From NCBI GenBank assembly GCA_016717305.1, contig JADKFY010000001.1, positions 434,001 through 498,000 on the forward strand: a stretch of 64,000 bases of DNA, read 5' to 3'. Position 1 is the first letter of the stretch. Each line of letters starts with the position of its first letter. Position numbers and translations under genes: made by a program. The notes under the pieces were generated by a model. It saw only the letters and a list, made by a program, of their open reading frames with translations, ran no database searches and was not told the origin of the DNA. The stretch comes from Flavobacteriales bacterium (GTDB taxonomy: Bacteria; Bacteroidota; Bacteroidia; Flavobacteriales_F; PHOS-HE28). This document shows positions 17,501 to 28,737 of the stretch, piece after piece.

Positions 17501-20500
17501 TCCATAGCGGGGCTTGGTTCCGGTACCGTTGTCATGCGGTGGAGCGTGAACAATGGTCCTTGCGGAAATACTTCCGACGATGTCACCATCCGCAATTATG
17601 ACCCGAACAACCCGGTCGCAAATGCAGGTCCTGACCTGAGCATTTGTATCCCTGTTGCACCGAACAGTGTTACCATGGCGGGAAGTGCGATCATAGCGCC
17701 TGCTGTGGGAACATGGACACTCGTTTCCGGTGGTGGAACGATCGCGGCCGCGAACAGCCCGACCACCCAGATCACCGCAATGCCGGTTGGGATCAATGTC
17801 TTCCGTTGGGCGGTGAACAACGGCCCTTGCCCGAATGGCGCAACTGCGGATACGATCCGCGTGTTGGTCTATTCCGATGCCAACCCGGTAGCGAATGCCG
17901 GACCGGACCAGTCCTTGTGTACGACCAATGGGTCCGCAACAATGGCAGGATCATCGATCATTGTACCGGCTATCGGTACGTGGACCTTGGTTAGCGGAAC
18001 CGGTACCATTACGCAACCCAATAACCCGGCCACCACGATCACGGGGATGGGTGTGGGACAGAACATATTCCAATGGACCGTGAACAACGGACCTTGCGCG
18101 AACGGTCTTACCACGGACCAAATGAGCTTCTTCATCTTCGATCCGAGCAACCCGCCGGCAAGCGCCGGTGCGGACCAAAGCCTTTGCACATCATTGGGCA
18201 ATACCATCCAATTGGAAGGTAGTCCTGTGATTTTCCCTGCCACCGGTGTTTGGACCATGGTCGGGTCTCCCGGTACAATTACCAACCCCAATTCAGCGAT
18301 CACCGAAGTGACAGGTCTTTCAGTAGGCAACTACTCCTTTACTTGGACAGTGAACAATGGTGTATGCCCCAACCCGATATCGAGCAGTGCTTCGATCTTG
18401 GTGGTTGCCGACGGAACTGCGCAGGCTGCGCTAGCTGGTCCCGACCAAAGTGTTTGCGGTTCGAGTTCGGTGGTTACCATGGCCGCCAACCCAGCTACCG
18501 GTGTGGCCACTGGGGCATGGTCAGTGGAACAGGGTTCCGCCACCTTCGTGGATGGTACCTCAGCGACCACACAGGCGAGCGGGCTCAGCATTGGCCTGAA
18601 CATATTGCGTTGGACCATCGATAACGGGGCATGTGGATTTACCTCTGACCTGATCACCATATTCGTTTATGATCCGAACAACCCGGTGGCAAACGCTGGT
18701 CCTGACCAATCACTTTGCACACCTACCCTGACGACAACGCTTGTGGGAAGCAGCTTGATCATTCCGGCGGTAGGCCAGTGGACATTGGTAAGTGGTTCAG
18801 GTACCATCGCCAATCCAACTTCCCCGAGCACCGCGATAAGCGGGTTGGCAGTGGGAGAGAACGTGTTCCGTTGGCAGGTGAACAACGGTGCATGCCCGAG
18901 TCCCATCACCAACGACCTCGTAAGCGTGTTCGTTTACGACAATACCGCAACTCCTGCCAATGCCGGTCCGGACCAACAGGTATGTACACCGACCACATCG
19001 GTGACAATGGCGGGCAATACGCCGATCGGCTCTGCGGTAGGAACCTGGACAAGGATCCAAGGCACGGGCACGATCAATGCGCCCAACAGTCCAACCACAA
19101 CCGTTTCACAACTTGCTCCTGGTGTGAATATTTTCCAATGGTCGATCAACAACGGAACTTGCGGAACGAGCACCGATCAAATGACCGTGTTCGTGTTCGA
19201 TGCCAATAATCCAGTGGCCAACGCAGGACCGAACCAACAGCTATGCACACCCACGTTGAACACCACACTGGCCGGTAGCAACATCATTGTACCTGCAACG
19301 GGTACATGGACCCTGGTGTCAGGCTCGGGTGTGATCGCCAACCCAACTCTCAGGAATAGTCCGGTAAGCGGTCTTGCCGTTGGTGAGAACGTATTCCGCT
19401 GGTCCGTGTCGAATGGCCCATGCCCAAATTCGCAAACCAATGATCTGGTAAGCATCTTCGTCTTCGATGCCACTAATCCGGTTGCAGATGCTGGTGCCGA
19501 CAGGTCGTTCTGCACACCTGATGTGAACACTACATTGCAGGGTAGCGCTGTCATCTTCCCCGCCACTGGGGTATGGACCGTGCAAGGGCCTGCGACCGTT
19601 GTGAACCCGAACAATCCCAATTCCGCAGTAACGGGAATGGGCGTTGGAGTGAACATTTTCACATGGACAGTGAGCAATGGTCCTTGTCCGAACGGGAATA
19701 CTTCGGATGCCGTGAGCCTTACAGTATTCGATGCCTCTAATCCCGTTGCGGACGCAGGTCCGGACCAGGAGCTGTGTACGCCGAACACCAATGCCACGAT
19801 GGTCGGTAGTTCGATCATTTCTCCGGCCGTTGGAACGTGGACGCTGATCAGTGGTCAAGGCACGATCACTTCACCAAATGCGCCGAACACCGGTATTACA
19901 GGCCTTGCGGTAGGGGAGAACATCTTCGAGTGGACGGTGAGCAATGGGCCGTGTGCAGATGGGCTCACCACTGACCGGGTCAGCATTCTCGTGTTCGATG
20001 AGAACAACCCGATCGCCAATGCTGGTGTAGATCAAGAATTGTGCACACCGAACACCATTACCACGCTCGAAGGCAGCTCTGTGATCCTCCCGTCCACGGG
20101 AGAGTGGGTGCTAGTGAGCGGGACCGGGGACATTACCGATCCCACAGATCCGAGCACAACAGTGACCGACCTTGGTGTGGGCGAGAATATCTTCTCCTGG
20201 ACGGTGAGCAATGGCCCATGTGCAAATGGGCTTACAACGGACAACGTGAGCATCTTCCTCTTTGATATCGGCAACCCACCAGCGAACGCCGGTCCGGATC
20301 AGGAACTGTGTACGCCGAATACCACCACTACCATGCAGGGCAGCCCTGTGATCTTCCCGGCAGTTGGAACGTGGACCGTGATCAGTGGTTCTGCGATCAT
20401 CGCGGACATCAATGACCCGAACACCTCTGTCAGTCAGCTTCTAGTTGGCGAGACCGTATTGCAATGGCAGTTGGATAACGGAGCATGTGATAACACCGGG

Positions 20501-23500
20501 GATCTCGATCAGGTCAGCATTTTCGTGTTCGACGAGAACCAACCTGCAGCAAATGCCGGGACCGATCAAGAATTGTGCACAACGGGCTGGCCTCCACCAC
20601 CCTTGCGGGTAGTGCGATCACCTTCCCAGCTGTTGGTACGTGGACCCTGGTAAGTGGCTCCGGCACCATTGCCGACCCGAACAACCCGGCATCGCCCCTG
20701 TTCGACCTTCCTGTTGGAGAAAATGTGTTCCAATGGACCGTGGAGAATGGCCCTTGTGCCAATGCCTTGACCTCGGACCAAGTGAGCATCTTCGTGTTCG
20801 ACCAAGGGAATTTAACTGCTGATGCCGGACCCGATCAGGACCTGTGCACGCCCACCAATTCTGCAAACCTTTCCGGCAGTGCCTTGATATTCCCGGCCAC
20901 TGGAACATGGTCCATCATCTCTGGAACGGGGATCATAACAGACCCCAATAGCCCGAATATGACCATTACCGGCCTTGTCGTGGGCGATGTAGTGGTGCAA
21001 TGGCGCGTGAGCAATGGGCCATGCCAAGAGGGTATTACAACGGATCAGATGACGATCCGGTTGTTCGACGAGAACAACCCCGTGGCCGATGCCGGTCCGG
21101 ACCAAGAGTTGTGCAGCGATGTACCGAGCACTTTGCTTCAGGGAAGTGCGATCATTGCACCTGCGGATGGGTTGTGGGAGTTGGTGAGCGGTGTGGGTAC
21201 CATCGTGGATCCCACGTCGCCGACCACGGCAGTGACGGATCTGGAGATCGGAGAGAACATTTTCCGATGGACCGTTTCCAATGGACCATGCGCTAATGCG
21301 TTGACCGAGGACCTGGTGAGCATCTTCGTCTTCGACGTGGACAATGTGGATGCCAATGCAGGTCCGGATCAACAGGTCTGTACACCATTGACCGGCACCA
21401 CGCTGATAGGTAGCCCGTATACCTTCCCAGCAACCGGTATCTGGACCGTGGTCACCGGCTCGGGTACGATCGCAGATCCGACCAGCTCAACAACAACTGT
21501 AACGCTTGGAATTGGCGTGAATGAATTCCAGTGGGAAGTTTACAACGGTGCCTGCGCGAACCAATTGACCAGTGATGTGGTCGAAGTGGTCCTCTTTGAT
21601 GCCGATGCCCCACCTGCTGCCGCCGGTCCTGACCAGGAGCTGTGCTCACCTGATCTTTCCACTACTGTTACGGGCAATGACCCTGTGGGTGCAGCCACCG
21701 GACAGTGGGCCTTGGTCGAAGGAGCTGGTGTGATCGGAACGCCTGATCAACCGACAACCGACATCACCGACCTTGAGATCGGAAGGAACACATTCACTTG
21801 GACCTTACAAGGTGGACCGTGCGTGACCACCGTGGATTCTGTGAGCATCTATGTCTTCGATCCAGAAAATCCACTGGCCGATGCCGGTTTGGACCAGGAA
21901 CTCTGCATGCCGCAGGATAGTACCCTGATGGCGGGTAGCAACCTGATCTTCCCTGCAACAGGTGTATGGACCACACTTGCGGGTACCGGCATTCCACAAG
22001 AACCCGGCAATCCCGGGACCTTGTTCACGAACATGAGCGTGGGCCTGAACTCGTTCCGTTGGGAGGTATACAACGGACCTTGCGCCAACAGTCTTACAAG
22101 TGACACGGTGGATGTGATCCTCTACGACGATACCACAGCATCCGCAAATGCGGGCCCGGACCTCGAACAGTGTTTGCCGCTGACCAGCCAGACCCTGCAA
22201 GGTGAACAACCGCCGTTGCCCGCTGAAGGAACATGGACCGTATTTGCCGGTACAGGTGTCTTTACCGATGAGAACGATCCGAACAGCGAAGTGACCGGGC
22301 TTACCCAAGGTGAGAACGTCTTCATCTGGACCTTGGAATGGGACCCATGTCCGAACAACGGTACCCTTACCGATACGGTGGTGGTGCGCCTGTTCGACCC
22401 GTTGGCCCCGTTGGCGGATGCCGGTCCGGACCAAGAGCTTTGCATGCCACCGGATAGTACCAGCACTTTGGCAGGAAATACGCCTGCAACTCCAGGCGTT
22501 GGAACTTGGTCGGTGTTCAGTGGAACTGCAGTTATCGCAGAAGCCAATAACCCGAACTCAGCGGTTTCCGGATTGGGTGTAGGCTTGCACGAATTGGTCT
22601 GGACGATCTACAATGGCATGTGCGGCTTCGGACCACCGAGCACCGATACCTTGCGCATAAGGGTATACGATGCTTCTGCTCCGAATGCACTCACAGGTGA
22701 AAGCATCAGCGCATGTACCCCCGTGAGCAGCGTAACCTTGGGAGGCAATGCTGCCGTGTTCCCCGCGATCGGAACATGGACCATCGGAAGTGGCGCAGGT
22801 ACGTTCGTTGACCCCAACGATCCAACCACCGTAGTGAACGACCTGTTGGTGGGTCAACATGATTTCGTGTGGACCATCGACAATGGGGCATGTGGAACAT
22901 CCAGTTCCGGACAGACCGTGTTGATCTACGATGATCAAGCACCAACGGCCGATGCAGGTCCGGATCAGGAACTTTGTTTGCCCGACCCAAGTACGGACCT
23001 CAGCGCGAACGCAGTCGTGTTCCCAGCATCCGGTGTGTGGACCATAACCGCAGGTCAAGGAACATTCGCCGACCTGAACGATCCCCTCAGCAACGTTACG
23101 GGTCTCGCAGTGGGAACGAACACCTTCGTTTGGAACATCAACAACGGACCTTGCGGAACAACCACGGATGAAGTGACGATCGTGGTGTTCGACGATCAAC
23201 AGCCTATTGCGAACGCAGGCGCGGACCAATCATTCTGCACGCCGGTCACAAGCACTACGCTGGAAGGCAGTGCGGTAACCTTCCCGGCGACAGGAACATG
23301 GGTCTTCCTTGAGGGAAGTGCCAACTTGAGCGACCCCAACAACCCGACCGCTGTGCTGGATGGTCTGATCCCCGGTGTGTATGTGCTGCAATGGTTGGTG
23401 GACAATGGACCTTGCGTGAACGGCATCACGACCGACGAAGTAACGATCAGCGTCTTCAATGGCGAAGCACCAGCTGCTGCCGCAGGACCGGATATGGACT

Positions 23501-24270
23501 TCTGTACACCGATCGTGGATCCTGTCACCATGTTGGCCAGCAGTGCGACTGCGCCTGCCACGGGTATGTGGTCTTTGGTTTCCGGCAACGGCGTGTTGGT
23601 GGATCCGAGCGATCCGTTCACCACGGTAGCCGATCTTGGTCTTGGTGCGAACGTGTTCGAATGGAACGTGGACAACGGACCTTGTGGCGTGAGCAGTGAC
23701 CAGGTTACCTTCAGCGTGTATGACCATACAGTTGAACCAGCCAACGCAGGGGAGGATCTTTCTCAATGCGAAGAGGAGACCACCGCACAACTGCAGGCGG
23801 ATCCTGCGACCAGCACTGCCAGCGGTATCTGGACCCGTATAAGTGGCAGTGGCGATCTGGAAGACCCAACCGATCCGAACACCATGGTAACCGGTCTTTT
23901 ACAAGGGAATAACCTCTTTGTGTGGACCTTGAGCAATGGCCCATGTGATGGCACTGCGGATACGGTTCTGGTGTATGTGAAGGATTGCCTCACGCTGGTC
24001 ATACCGAATGCATTCTCGCCGAACGGGGATGGTACGAACGATACGTACGTGATCACCAATATCGAGAACTACGAGAACAATACGTTCACGGTATTCAATC
24101 GCTGGGGCAACAAGGTCTTCGAATCAACGCCGTACGTGAACACATGGGATGGTACGAGCCAGTTCGGAAGCGTCTACGGTGAGAAGTTGCCGGAGAGCAC
24201 CTACTACTATGTCCTTGATCCCGGAACGGGGGGCGACGTATTCAACGGATTCATCTACCTGCGCCGATAA
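14531..24270 (+). CDS. giant repeat adhesin with type B T9SS sorting domain, one frameshift
   Basis: Start 14531 is chosen because MAEQKRLLFPVKRFVTGVFR leads into a hydrophobic signal segment ending near SEALA. The N-terminal domain of about 380 residues (HAMGGDITYECLGNNQY, WSLCCRNN, PFGCVNQPIVYNHGVSD, TGTIRFTPS) is homologous to that of the adhesin at 53.4 kb. About 31 Ig/PKD-like repeats of roughly 88 residues follow (NAGPDQxLC, GTWTLVSGSGTI, GENVFRWTVxNGPC). The C-terminus is a CHU_C/gliding-motility-type sorting domain (VIPNAFSPNGDGTNDTY, FNRWGNKVFES, FNGFIYLRR). The frame changes near 20580 (tgcacaacgggctgg). One added base restores ELCTTGLASTTLAGS and makes the length about 3,246 residues, so a sequence error is likely. 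The product is exported by T9SS and probably held on the surface by the following PorP/SprF and OmpA proteins. Confidence 0.9.
15765..23990 (+). repeat. about 31 tandem Ig/PKD-like repeats of about 265 bp
   Basis: Each unit begins near a variant of ANAGPDQxLC and ends with an NNGPC-type motif plus VxIxVFD. I counted 31 units by the AGPDQ-like start, one of them aberrant (ALTGESISAC near 22690). The units are diverged at DNA level, unlike those of the second adhesin, which implies an older array. Confidence 0.85.
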
Positions 24271-24307
24271 GGCCGCCGCAAGGCAAACACGATAAGTTCA
24301 ACAAATA

Positions 24308-25240
24308 ATGAAGACACAGGCCAAAAGATGGAAAGGAACTGCGCTCGCGCTTTTCCTGGGCACCTCGCTCTTCGCGCAGCAGGATCCGCAATTCACCCAG
24401 TACATGTTCAACCTGCTCGCCATCAATCCGGCGTATGCGGGTAGTGCAGAGCGGGTGAGCTTGAAGGGACTCACCCGGCACCAGTGGGTGGGCTTCAGCG
24501 GTGCGCCAACGACGCAGACCCTTACGATACACGCTCCCGTACTGCATGAAACACTTGCAGTGGGTGGTACGATCATGCGCGATAGCCATGGGCCCATCAC
24601 CCAATACACCTTCATGGCCGATGTGGCTTACAGGATCCTCATGGGAGATAAGAAGTTGGCCTTCGGTTTGAAAGGTGGAATGAACCTCTTCCAAGGTGAG
24701 TTCGCCAGTCTTACCCCGCAAACCCAGGGTGATCAAGTGTTCCAACAGAACGTGAGCCAAAAGATGGATCCCCAATTCGGCTTCGGGGTAATGTACTACA
24801 GCGATCGCTTCTACCTCGGCCTTAGCTCACCCAAGATCCTGCGCACCGATTTCTTCAAGACGGATTCACTTGCAAAGTTCTCGGAGACTGGCCAACGCGC
24901 CCACTATTTCCTTTCCGGCGGGTACGTGTTCAACATGGGCATCTACCACAAGTTCAAGCCTACCTTCTTGGTGAAGGCCGTGAGCGGTGCACCGATCAGT
25001 TTTGACCTGTCCGCCAACTTCCTCTTCTACGAAAAGTTCTGGTTGGGTGCCATGTATCGTCACCAAGATGCAGTGGGCTTGCTCGCGCAATACTACATCA
25101 CGAACAACTTCACGGCCGGTTACTCCTATGACTATCCACTCAGTATTCTGCGCAACTACAGCGGTGGTTCGCACGAGATCATGCTGGGCTACGCGTTCGG
25201 CAAGAAATTGAAGGGCATCCGTTCACCGCGCTACTTCTGA
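24308..25240 (+). CDS. PorP/SprF family type IX secretion membrane protein
   Basis: 310 residues. A signal peptide ends near SLFAQ, followed by the family hallmark QDPQFTQYMFNLLAINPAYAGS and LKGLTRHQWVGFSGAPTTQT. The rest forms beta strands of an outer-membrane barrel (GVMYYSDRFYLGLSSPKIL, AHYFLSGGYVFNMG, FTAGYSYDYPLS, HEIMLGYAFG). It starts 37 bp after the adhesin and ends 2 bp before the OmpA gene. In known systems SprF is needed for SprB display, and PorP binds PorE. I infer that this protein anchors the upstream type B adhesin. Confidence 0.95.
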   Translation: MKTQAKRWKGTALALFLGTSLFAQQDPQFTQYMFNLLAINPAYAGSAERVSLKGLTRHQWVGFSGAPTTQTLTIHAPVLHETLAVGGTIMRDSHGPITQYTFMADVAYRILMGDKKLAFGLKGGMNLFQGEFASLTPQTQGDQVFQQNVSQKMDPQFGFGVMYYSDRFYLGLSSPKILRTDFFKTDSLAKFSETGQRAHYFLSGGYVFNMGIYHKFKPTFLVKAVSGAPISFDLSANFLFYEKFWLGAMYRHQDAVGLLAQYYITNNFTAGYSYDYPLSILRNYSGGSHEIMLGYAFGKKLKGIRSPRYF

Positions 25241-25242
25241 TC

Positions 25243-27438
25243 ATGAACAGCATTACACGATCCCAATTAGCTAAGGCCATTCGCGGTTTCGCGTTGCCCT
25301 TGCTCCTCCTTTTACCCGTGTTCGCCACGGCACAAAAGCTGAAGGAGCGCATGGCCGCGCAGTACCAAGAGGTATTCGATTATCCCAAGGTAGCGGCCAT
25401 TTACGAGGACCTCATGAAGTCCGGTAAGGCGGATGTGAACGATATGCGAAAGCTTTCCTTGGTCTATCGCAAGATGAACCAACCGGCAAAAGCCGAAGCG
25501 GTGCTGATGCAAATGATGGGTTCCGGCCACGAGAACCCGGAAGATATCTTCACCTATGCGGAGCAATTGCGCGCTCGGGGCAAGTACACTGAGGCGATGG
25601 AGTGGTACTCCACATACGCGGAACTGCGTCCGGATGATGCTCGCGTTCAATCTTACATCAAGGACCCGGGTCTCTTCGACAACATGATGCGTGACAGCAC
25701 CAGTGCATTGATCCGAACACTGCCCATCAATTCGCCAGAAGCGGATCTCGGCACTGGTATCATGAAGGAGCTGTTGTTGTTCTCCAGTGCTCGTGGAGAA
25801 GGGGTAGGAGGCAAACGGGAGTACGCTTGGGATGACCAGCCCTTCCTGAACATGTACACCGCTCTGTTAAAGGGCGAAAGCGCCACTGATCCGTTGGTGA
25901 TGCGCAACGAAGTGAACAGCCGCTACCACGATGGGACAGCGAGTTTCGATTCCGTAGCCACGAGGCTTTATTTCACCCGGAACCAAGTGTTCTATGGCAG
26001 CTTGGACAAGAGTTCGAATGGCGATCTGAACCTGGGCATCTTCTTCAGTGAGGTTGCAACCGGTGAGTTCGGTCAGCCTGAGTGGGGCAATTTGGTCCCG
26101 TTCGAGCACAACGATAAGGAGTTCAGCAACGGACACCCTTCGGTCACTCCTGATGGAAGGCGCCTCTATTTTGCAAGCGATAGACCCGGAGGACAAGGTG
26201 GAACGGACATTTGGTACAGTGATAATTTGGGCAACCAGTGGGGCGCGCCGGTGAACATGGGGCCTGTAGTGAATACGCCCGGCAACGAGATGTATCCCTT
26301 TCTACGGCACGACAGCACGCTGTTCTTCGCAAGCACAGGACATCCGGGATTAGGTGGGATGGACTTGTTCTACTCACGTGTTTCCATTGCAGGGCCCGGT
26401 AAGGTGAATAACATGGGCTATCCCATGAACACCAGCTTCAACGATCATGGACTGGTCTTTATCAACGACTCCGTCGGTTTCTTCACAAGCGACAGGCCGG
26501 GTGGACAAGGAAGTGATGACATTTATGGATGCACCGTACGCCCACCGAAGATGTTCATTGACGGTACCGTGATCGACAAAGTGACGAGGAACCCCGTGGA
26601 AGGTTCGGTGATCGTGCTGAAGGACGAAAAAGGGGAGATCATTGCAGATGCGAACATCCAGTACATGGAAGGGGGCAAGTTCCACATTGAGATGCCCTAT
26701 CGTGATCGGTTGCTCCTTGTAACGAACAAGGACGGATATTTCCAAAATGAATTGACCATCAATGCCGCCACCGATCCGCTCGGGAATGTCCTGGTCGAGT
26801 TGGAGAAGTACGACTACGCCGCCGAGGGTATCGTTTACAATGGGGATAATATGCAACCCATGGCGGGAGCCACAGTGGTACTTACCGATGGTAAGGACGA
26901 GTTCATTGGAACAGTAACAACGGACGCGATCGGCAAGTACGCCTTTGCCATAAAGCCTGAGAGCGATTACACGCTCCGGGCCGCCAAGGAAGGCTTCTTC
27001 AAACAAAGTGCACGCATCAGCACCAAAGGCAAACCAAGTGGTGTTATCAAAACAGATTTCAAATTGTTCCCGCTTGAAGTCGACAAAGTGGTGCGACTCG
27101 ATAACATCTTCTACGACTACGCCAAGTGGAATATCCGCCCAGATGCGGCCGTGGAGTTGGATAAGCTAGTGGCCACCCTGCTCGACAATCCGACCGTGAA
27201 GATCGAGCTGAGCTCGCACACCGACTGTCGTGGTAAGGACGCCTATAACATGTCACTCTCGGAGAAACGCGCAAAGAGCGCCGTGGATTACATCATAAGC
27301 AAAGGGATCCCCAAGGAAAACGTCACCAGCAAGGGTTACGGTGAAACCAAGCCAAGTGAGGATTGCGAGTGCACGAAGTGTAACGAAGAACAACACCAGA
27401 AGAACCGCCGTACAGAGTTCAAGGTGCTATCGATGTAG
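25243..27438 (+). CDS. PorE-like OmpA family protein (TPR, WD40-like, regulatory and OmpA domains)
   Basis: 731 residues with a signal peptide ending FATAQ and no lipobox Cys. Domains in order: TPR-like helices (about 30-130; YPKVAAIYEDLMKSGK), WD40-like PD40 repeats (about 200-430; HPSVTPDGRRLYFASDRPGG, SVGFFTSDRPGGQGSDDIYG), carboxypeptidase-type beta sandwich domains (about 440-620), and an OmpA peptidoglycan-binding domain (about 625-731; FYDYAKWNIRPDAAVELDKL, SSHTDCRG, NRRTEFKVL). This is the architecture described for PorE of the T9SS, which links PorP to peptidoglycan. It is co-transcribed with PorP/SprF and the adhesin, so it probably anchors the adhesin complex to the cell wall. A strong hairpin follows. 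Confidence 0.93.
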   Translation: MNSITRSQLAKAIRGFALPLLLLLPVFATAQKLKERMAAQYQEVFDYPKVAAIYEDLMKSGKADVNDMRKLSLVYRKMNQPAKAEAVLMQMMGSGHENPEDIFTYAEQLRARGKYTEAMEWYSTYAELRPDDARVQSYIKDPGLFDNMMRDSTSALIRTLPINSPEADLGTGIMKELLLFSSARGEGVGGKREYAWDDQPFLNMYTALLKGESATDPLVMRNEVNSRYHDGTASFDSVATRLYFTRNQVFYGSLDKSSNGDLNLGIFFSEVATGEFGQPEWGNLVPFEHNDKEFSNGHPSVTPDGRRLYFASDRPGGQGGTDIWYSDNLGNQWGAPVNMGPVVNTPGNEMYPFLRHDSTLFFASTGHPGLGGMDLFYSRVSIAGPGKVNNMGYPMNTSFNDHGLVFINDSVGFFTSDRPGGQGSDDIYGCTVRPPKMFIDGTVIDKVTRNPVEGSVIVLKDEKGEIIADANIQYMEGGKFHIEMPYRDRLLLVTNKDGYFQNELTINAATDPLGNVLVELEKYDYAAEGIVYNGDNMQPMAGATVVLTDGKDEFIGTVTTDAIGKYAFAIKPESDYTLRAAKEGFFKQSARISTKGKPSGVIKTDFKLFPLEVDKVVRLDNIFYDYAKWNIRPDAAVELDKLVATLLDNPTVKIELSSHTDCRGKDAYNMSLSEKRAKSAVDYIISKGIPKENVTSKGYGETKPSEDCECTKCNEEQHQKNRRTEFKVLSM

Positions 27439-27458
27439 TTGGGTAGGGACCCAGGGAA

Positions 27459-27496
27459 GACCGGCGGGTCATTGCGAAAGCGATGGCCCGCTGGTC
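27459..27496. terminator. strong hairpin terminator with GAAA loop
   Basis: Arms 27459-27475 and 27480-27496 pair over 17 bp with three G-T wobbles, around a gaaa loop. The hairpin lies about 20 bp after the OmpA gene stop and between convergent genes, so it can act in both directions. The T-run after it is poor (cgttta). Confidence 0.75.
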
Positions 27497-27642
27497 GTTT
27501 ACGGTGTGGGCTCTCGGGATGAAGTATGGTCGGACGTGGTAAAAGGGCGTCAAGGCAAGGTTACTGCACTATTCAACTGATGATCACCTCTGATAATGAC
27601 ATTAAGGAGTTTGAAGTTTCGTCCCGCACCGATCCACAACGC

Positions 27643-28737
27643 TCATTTTCCCAGACGTTCCAGCGCCCGTTCCGCATAGAACCCTCCTTCTCTTGCAATG
27701 CGCTGGAAAATGGCTTTTGCGCTATCCTTCTTCCCATTTCGTTCCATGGCCAGCGCATTATACCACACCGCCTCCTCATCGAAAGCGGAGATCGAATGCG
27801 TGGCCGCGCGCTCCAGGAATTTCTCTGCTTTGGTGTACATGCCCAGGTTGTAGCAGCAAAGCCCAGCGTAGAATAGAGCGTTCACGTCGTTGGGGTATTG
27901 GGCCAACAGAAAGCGCAGTTCTTCCAAACAACCACGATGGTCGTTGCGCGAGAACTTTGCCATGGCGACCTCCATGAACGGGGTGTATCGCAGAAAGCGT
28001 TGTTGTTCCGTGCGGTGCTTACGTGCAGCTTCATCAGGGAGGTCGGCGGTGAGGTGCTCAGGGCCATTGGTAAGGATCGGGTCGGTCGTGTACAATTCAC
28101 TTGGGTCCACCAATTTGAGATCGTGCAAGTACATCAGTTGCAGCGAATGCTTCTTGCTGTGTTTTGGTGGTGGAGCACCGCTTGGTTGAACGCTATCGAA
28201 CGCCGGAGTTCGATTCTTCAAGCGATCCACGTGTTGCACTTCACGTGCGATCACCTCCGTTCGCATTTCTTCTGCGTGTCGGTCCGTTTTGGAATGGCCG
28301 ATGTGTAGGCTTTCCGGTATCTCAACGGCTGTGATCACTTCTTGGTCGGTCATGGTGATCACTTCTTCCGTAGTTGAAAGATCGCTGATCGTGGTGTCGC
28401 TCATCACCAATGTTCCAGCGTTTTGTTGCGGTGCGTTTGCCGGTGCAGACCACCGGATAACGCCAATGATCGCGAGCACTAGGATCCCGCCGACCAAGTA
28501 CCATCCAAATCCACGACCACTAACCTTCGGACGTGCCTCCTCCAGAGCATCAGATCCGGCCATTGCGCCGCTTATTTGCATTCCCTCCACCGCCTCCCGT
28601 ATCAATGGGTCGGTCTCCATGTGCAGTTCCACTTCATGGCGTGCCGTGTTGTCCGATCCGCCTTCGACATAAGCACGAAGTTGCGCGGACGTGAGCGGGC
28701 CACGCGGAGCGAACGGGTGTTGCGTTGTGTTATCCAT
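27643..28737 (-). CDS. anti-sigma-factor-like membrane protein with C-terminal TPR domain
   Basis: 364 residues. The N-terminal 60 or so residues are cytosolic and helical (LTSAQLRAYVEGGSDNTARH, ELHMETDPLIREAVEGM), as in zinc-less anti-sigma domains. One transmembrane helix follows (FGWYLVGGILVLAIIGVIRW). The periplasmic part has a low-complexity linker and then TPR helices (EVAMAKFSRNDHRGCLEELR, ALFYAGLCCYNLGMYTKAEK, NALAMERNGKKDSAKAIFQR). Its start overlaps the sigma gene stop by 8 bp, a typical translationally coupled sigma/anti-sigma pair. The TPR part could sense envelope state by protein binding; this is inference. Confidence 0.8.
   Translation of the reverse strand: MDNTTQHPFAPRGPLTSAQLRAYVEGGSDNTARHEVELHMETDPLIREAVEGMQISGAMAGSDALEEARPKVSGRGFGWYLVGGILVLAIIGVIRWSAPANAPQQNAGTLVMSDTTISDLSTTEEVITMTDQEVITAVEIPESLHIGHSKTDRHAEEMRTEVIAREVQHVDRLKNRTPAFDSVQPSGAPPPKHSKKHSLQLMYLHDLKLVDPSELYTTDPILTNGPEHLTADLPDEAARKHRTEQQRFLRYTPFMEVAMAKFSRNDHRGCLEELRFLLAQYPNDVNALFYAGLCCYNLGMYTKAEKFLERAATHSISAFDEEAVWYNALAMERNGKKDSAKAIFQRIAREGGFYAERALERLGK

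Noticed and set aside
27439..27642. Small gene in the gap after the OmpA protein
   Set aside because: Only a hairpin terminator is supported; the short open frames there have no coding character.
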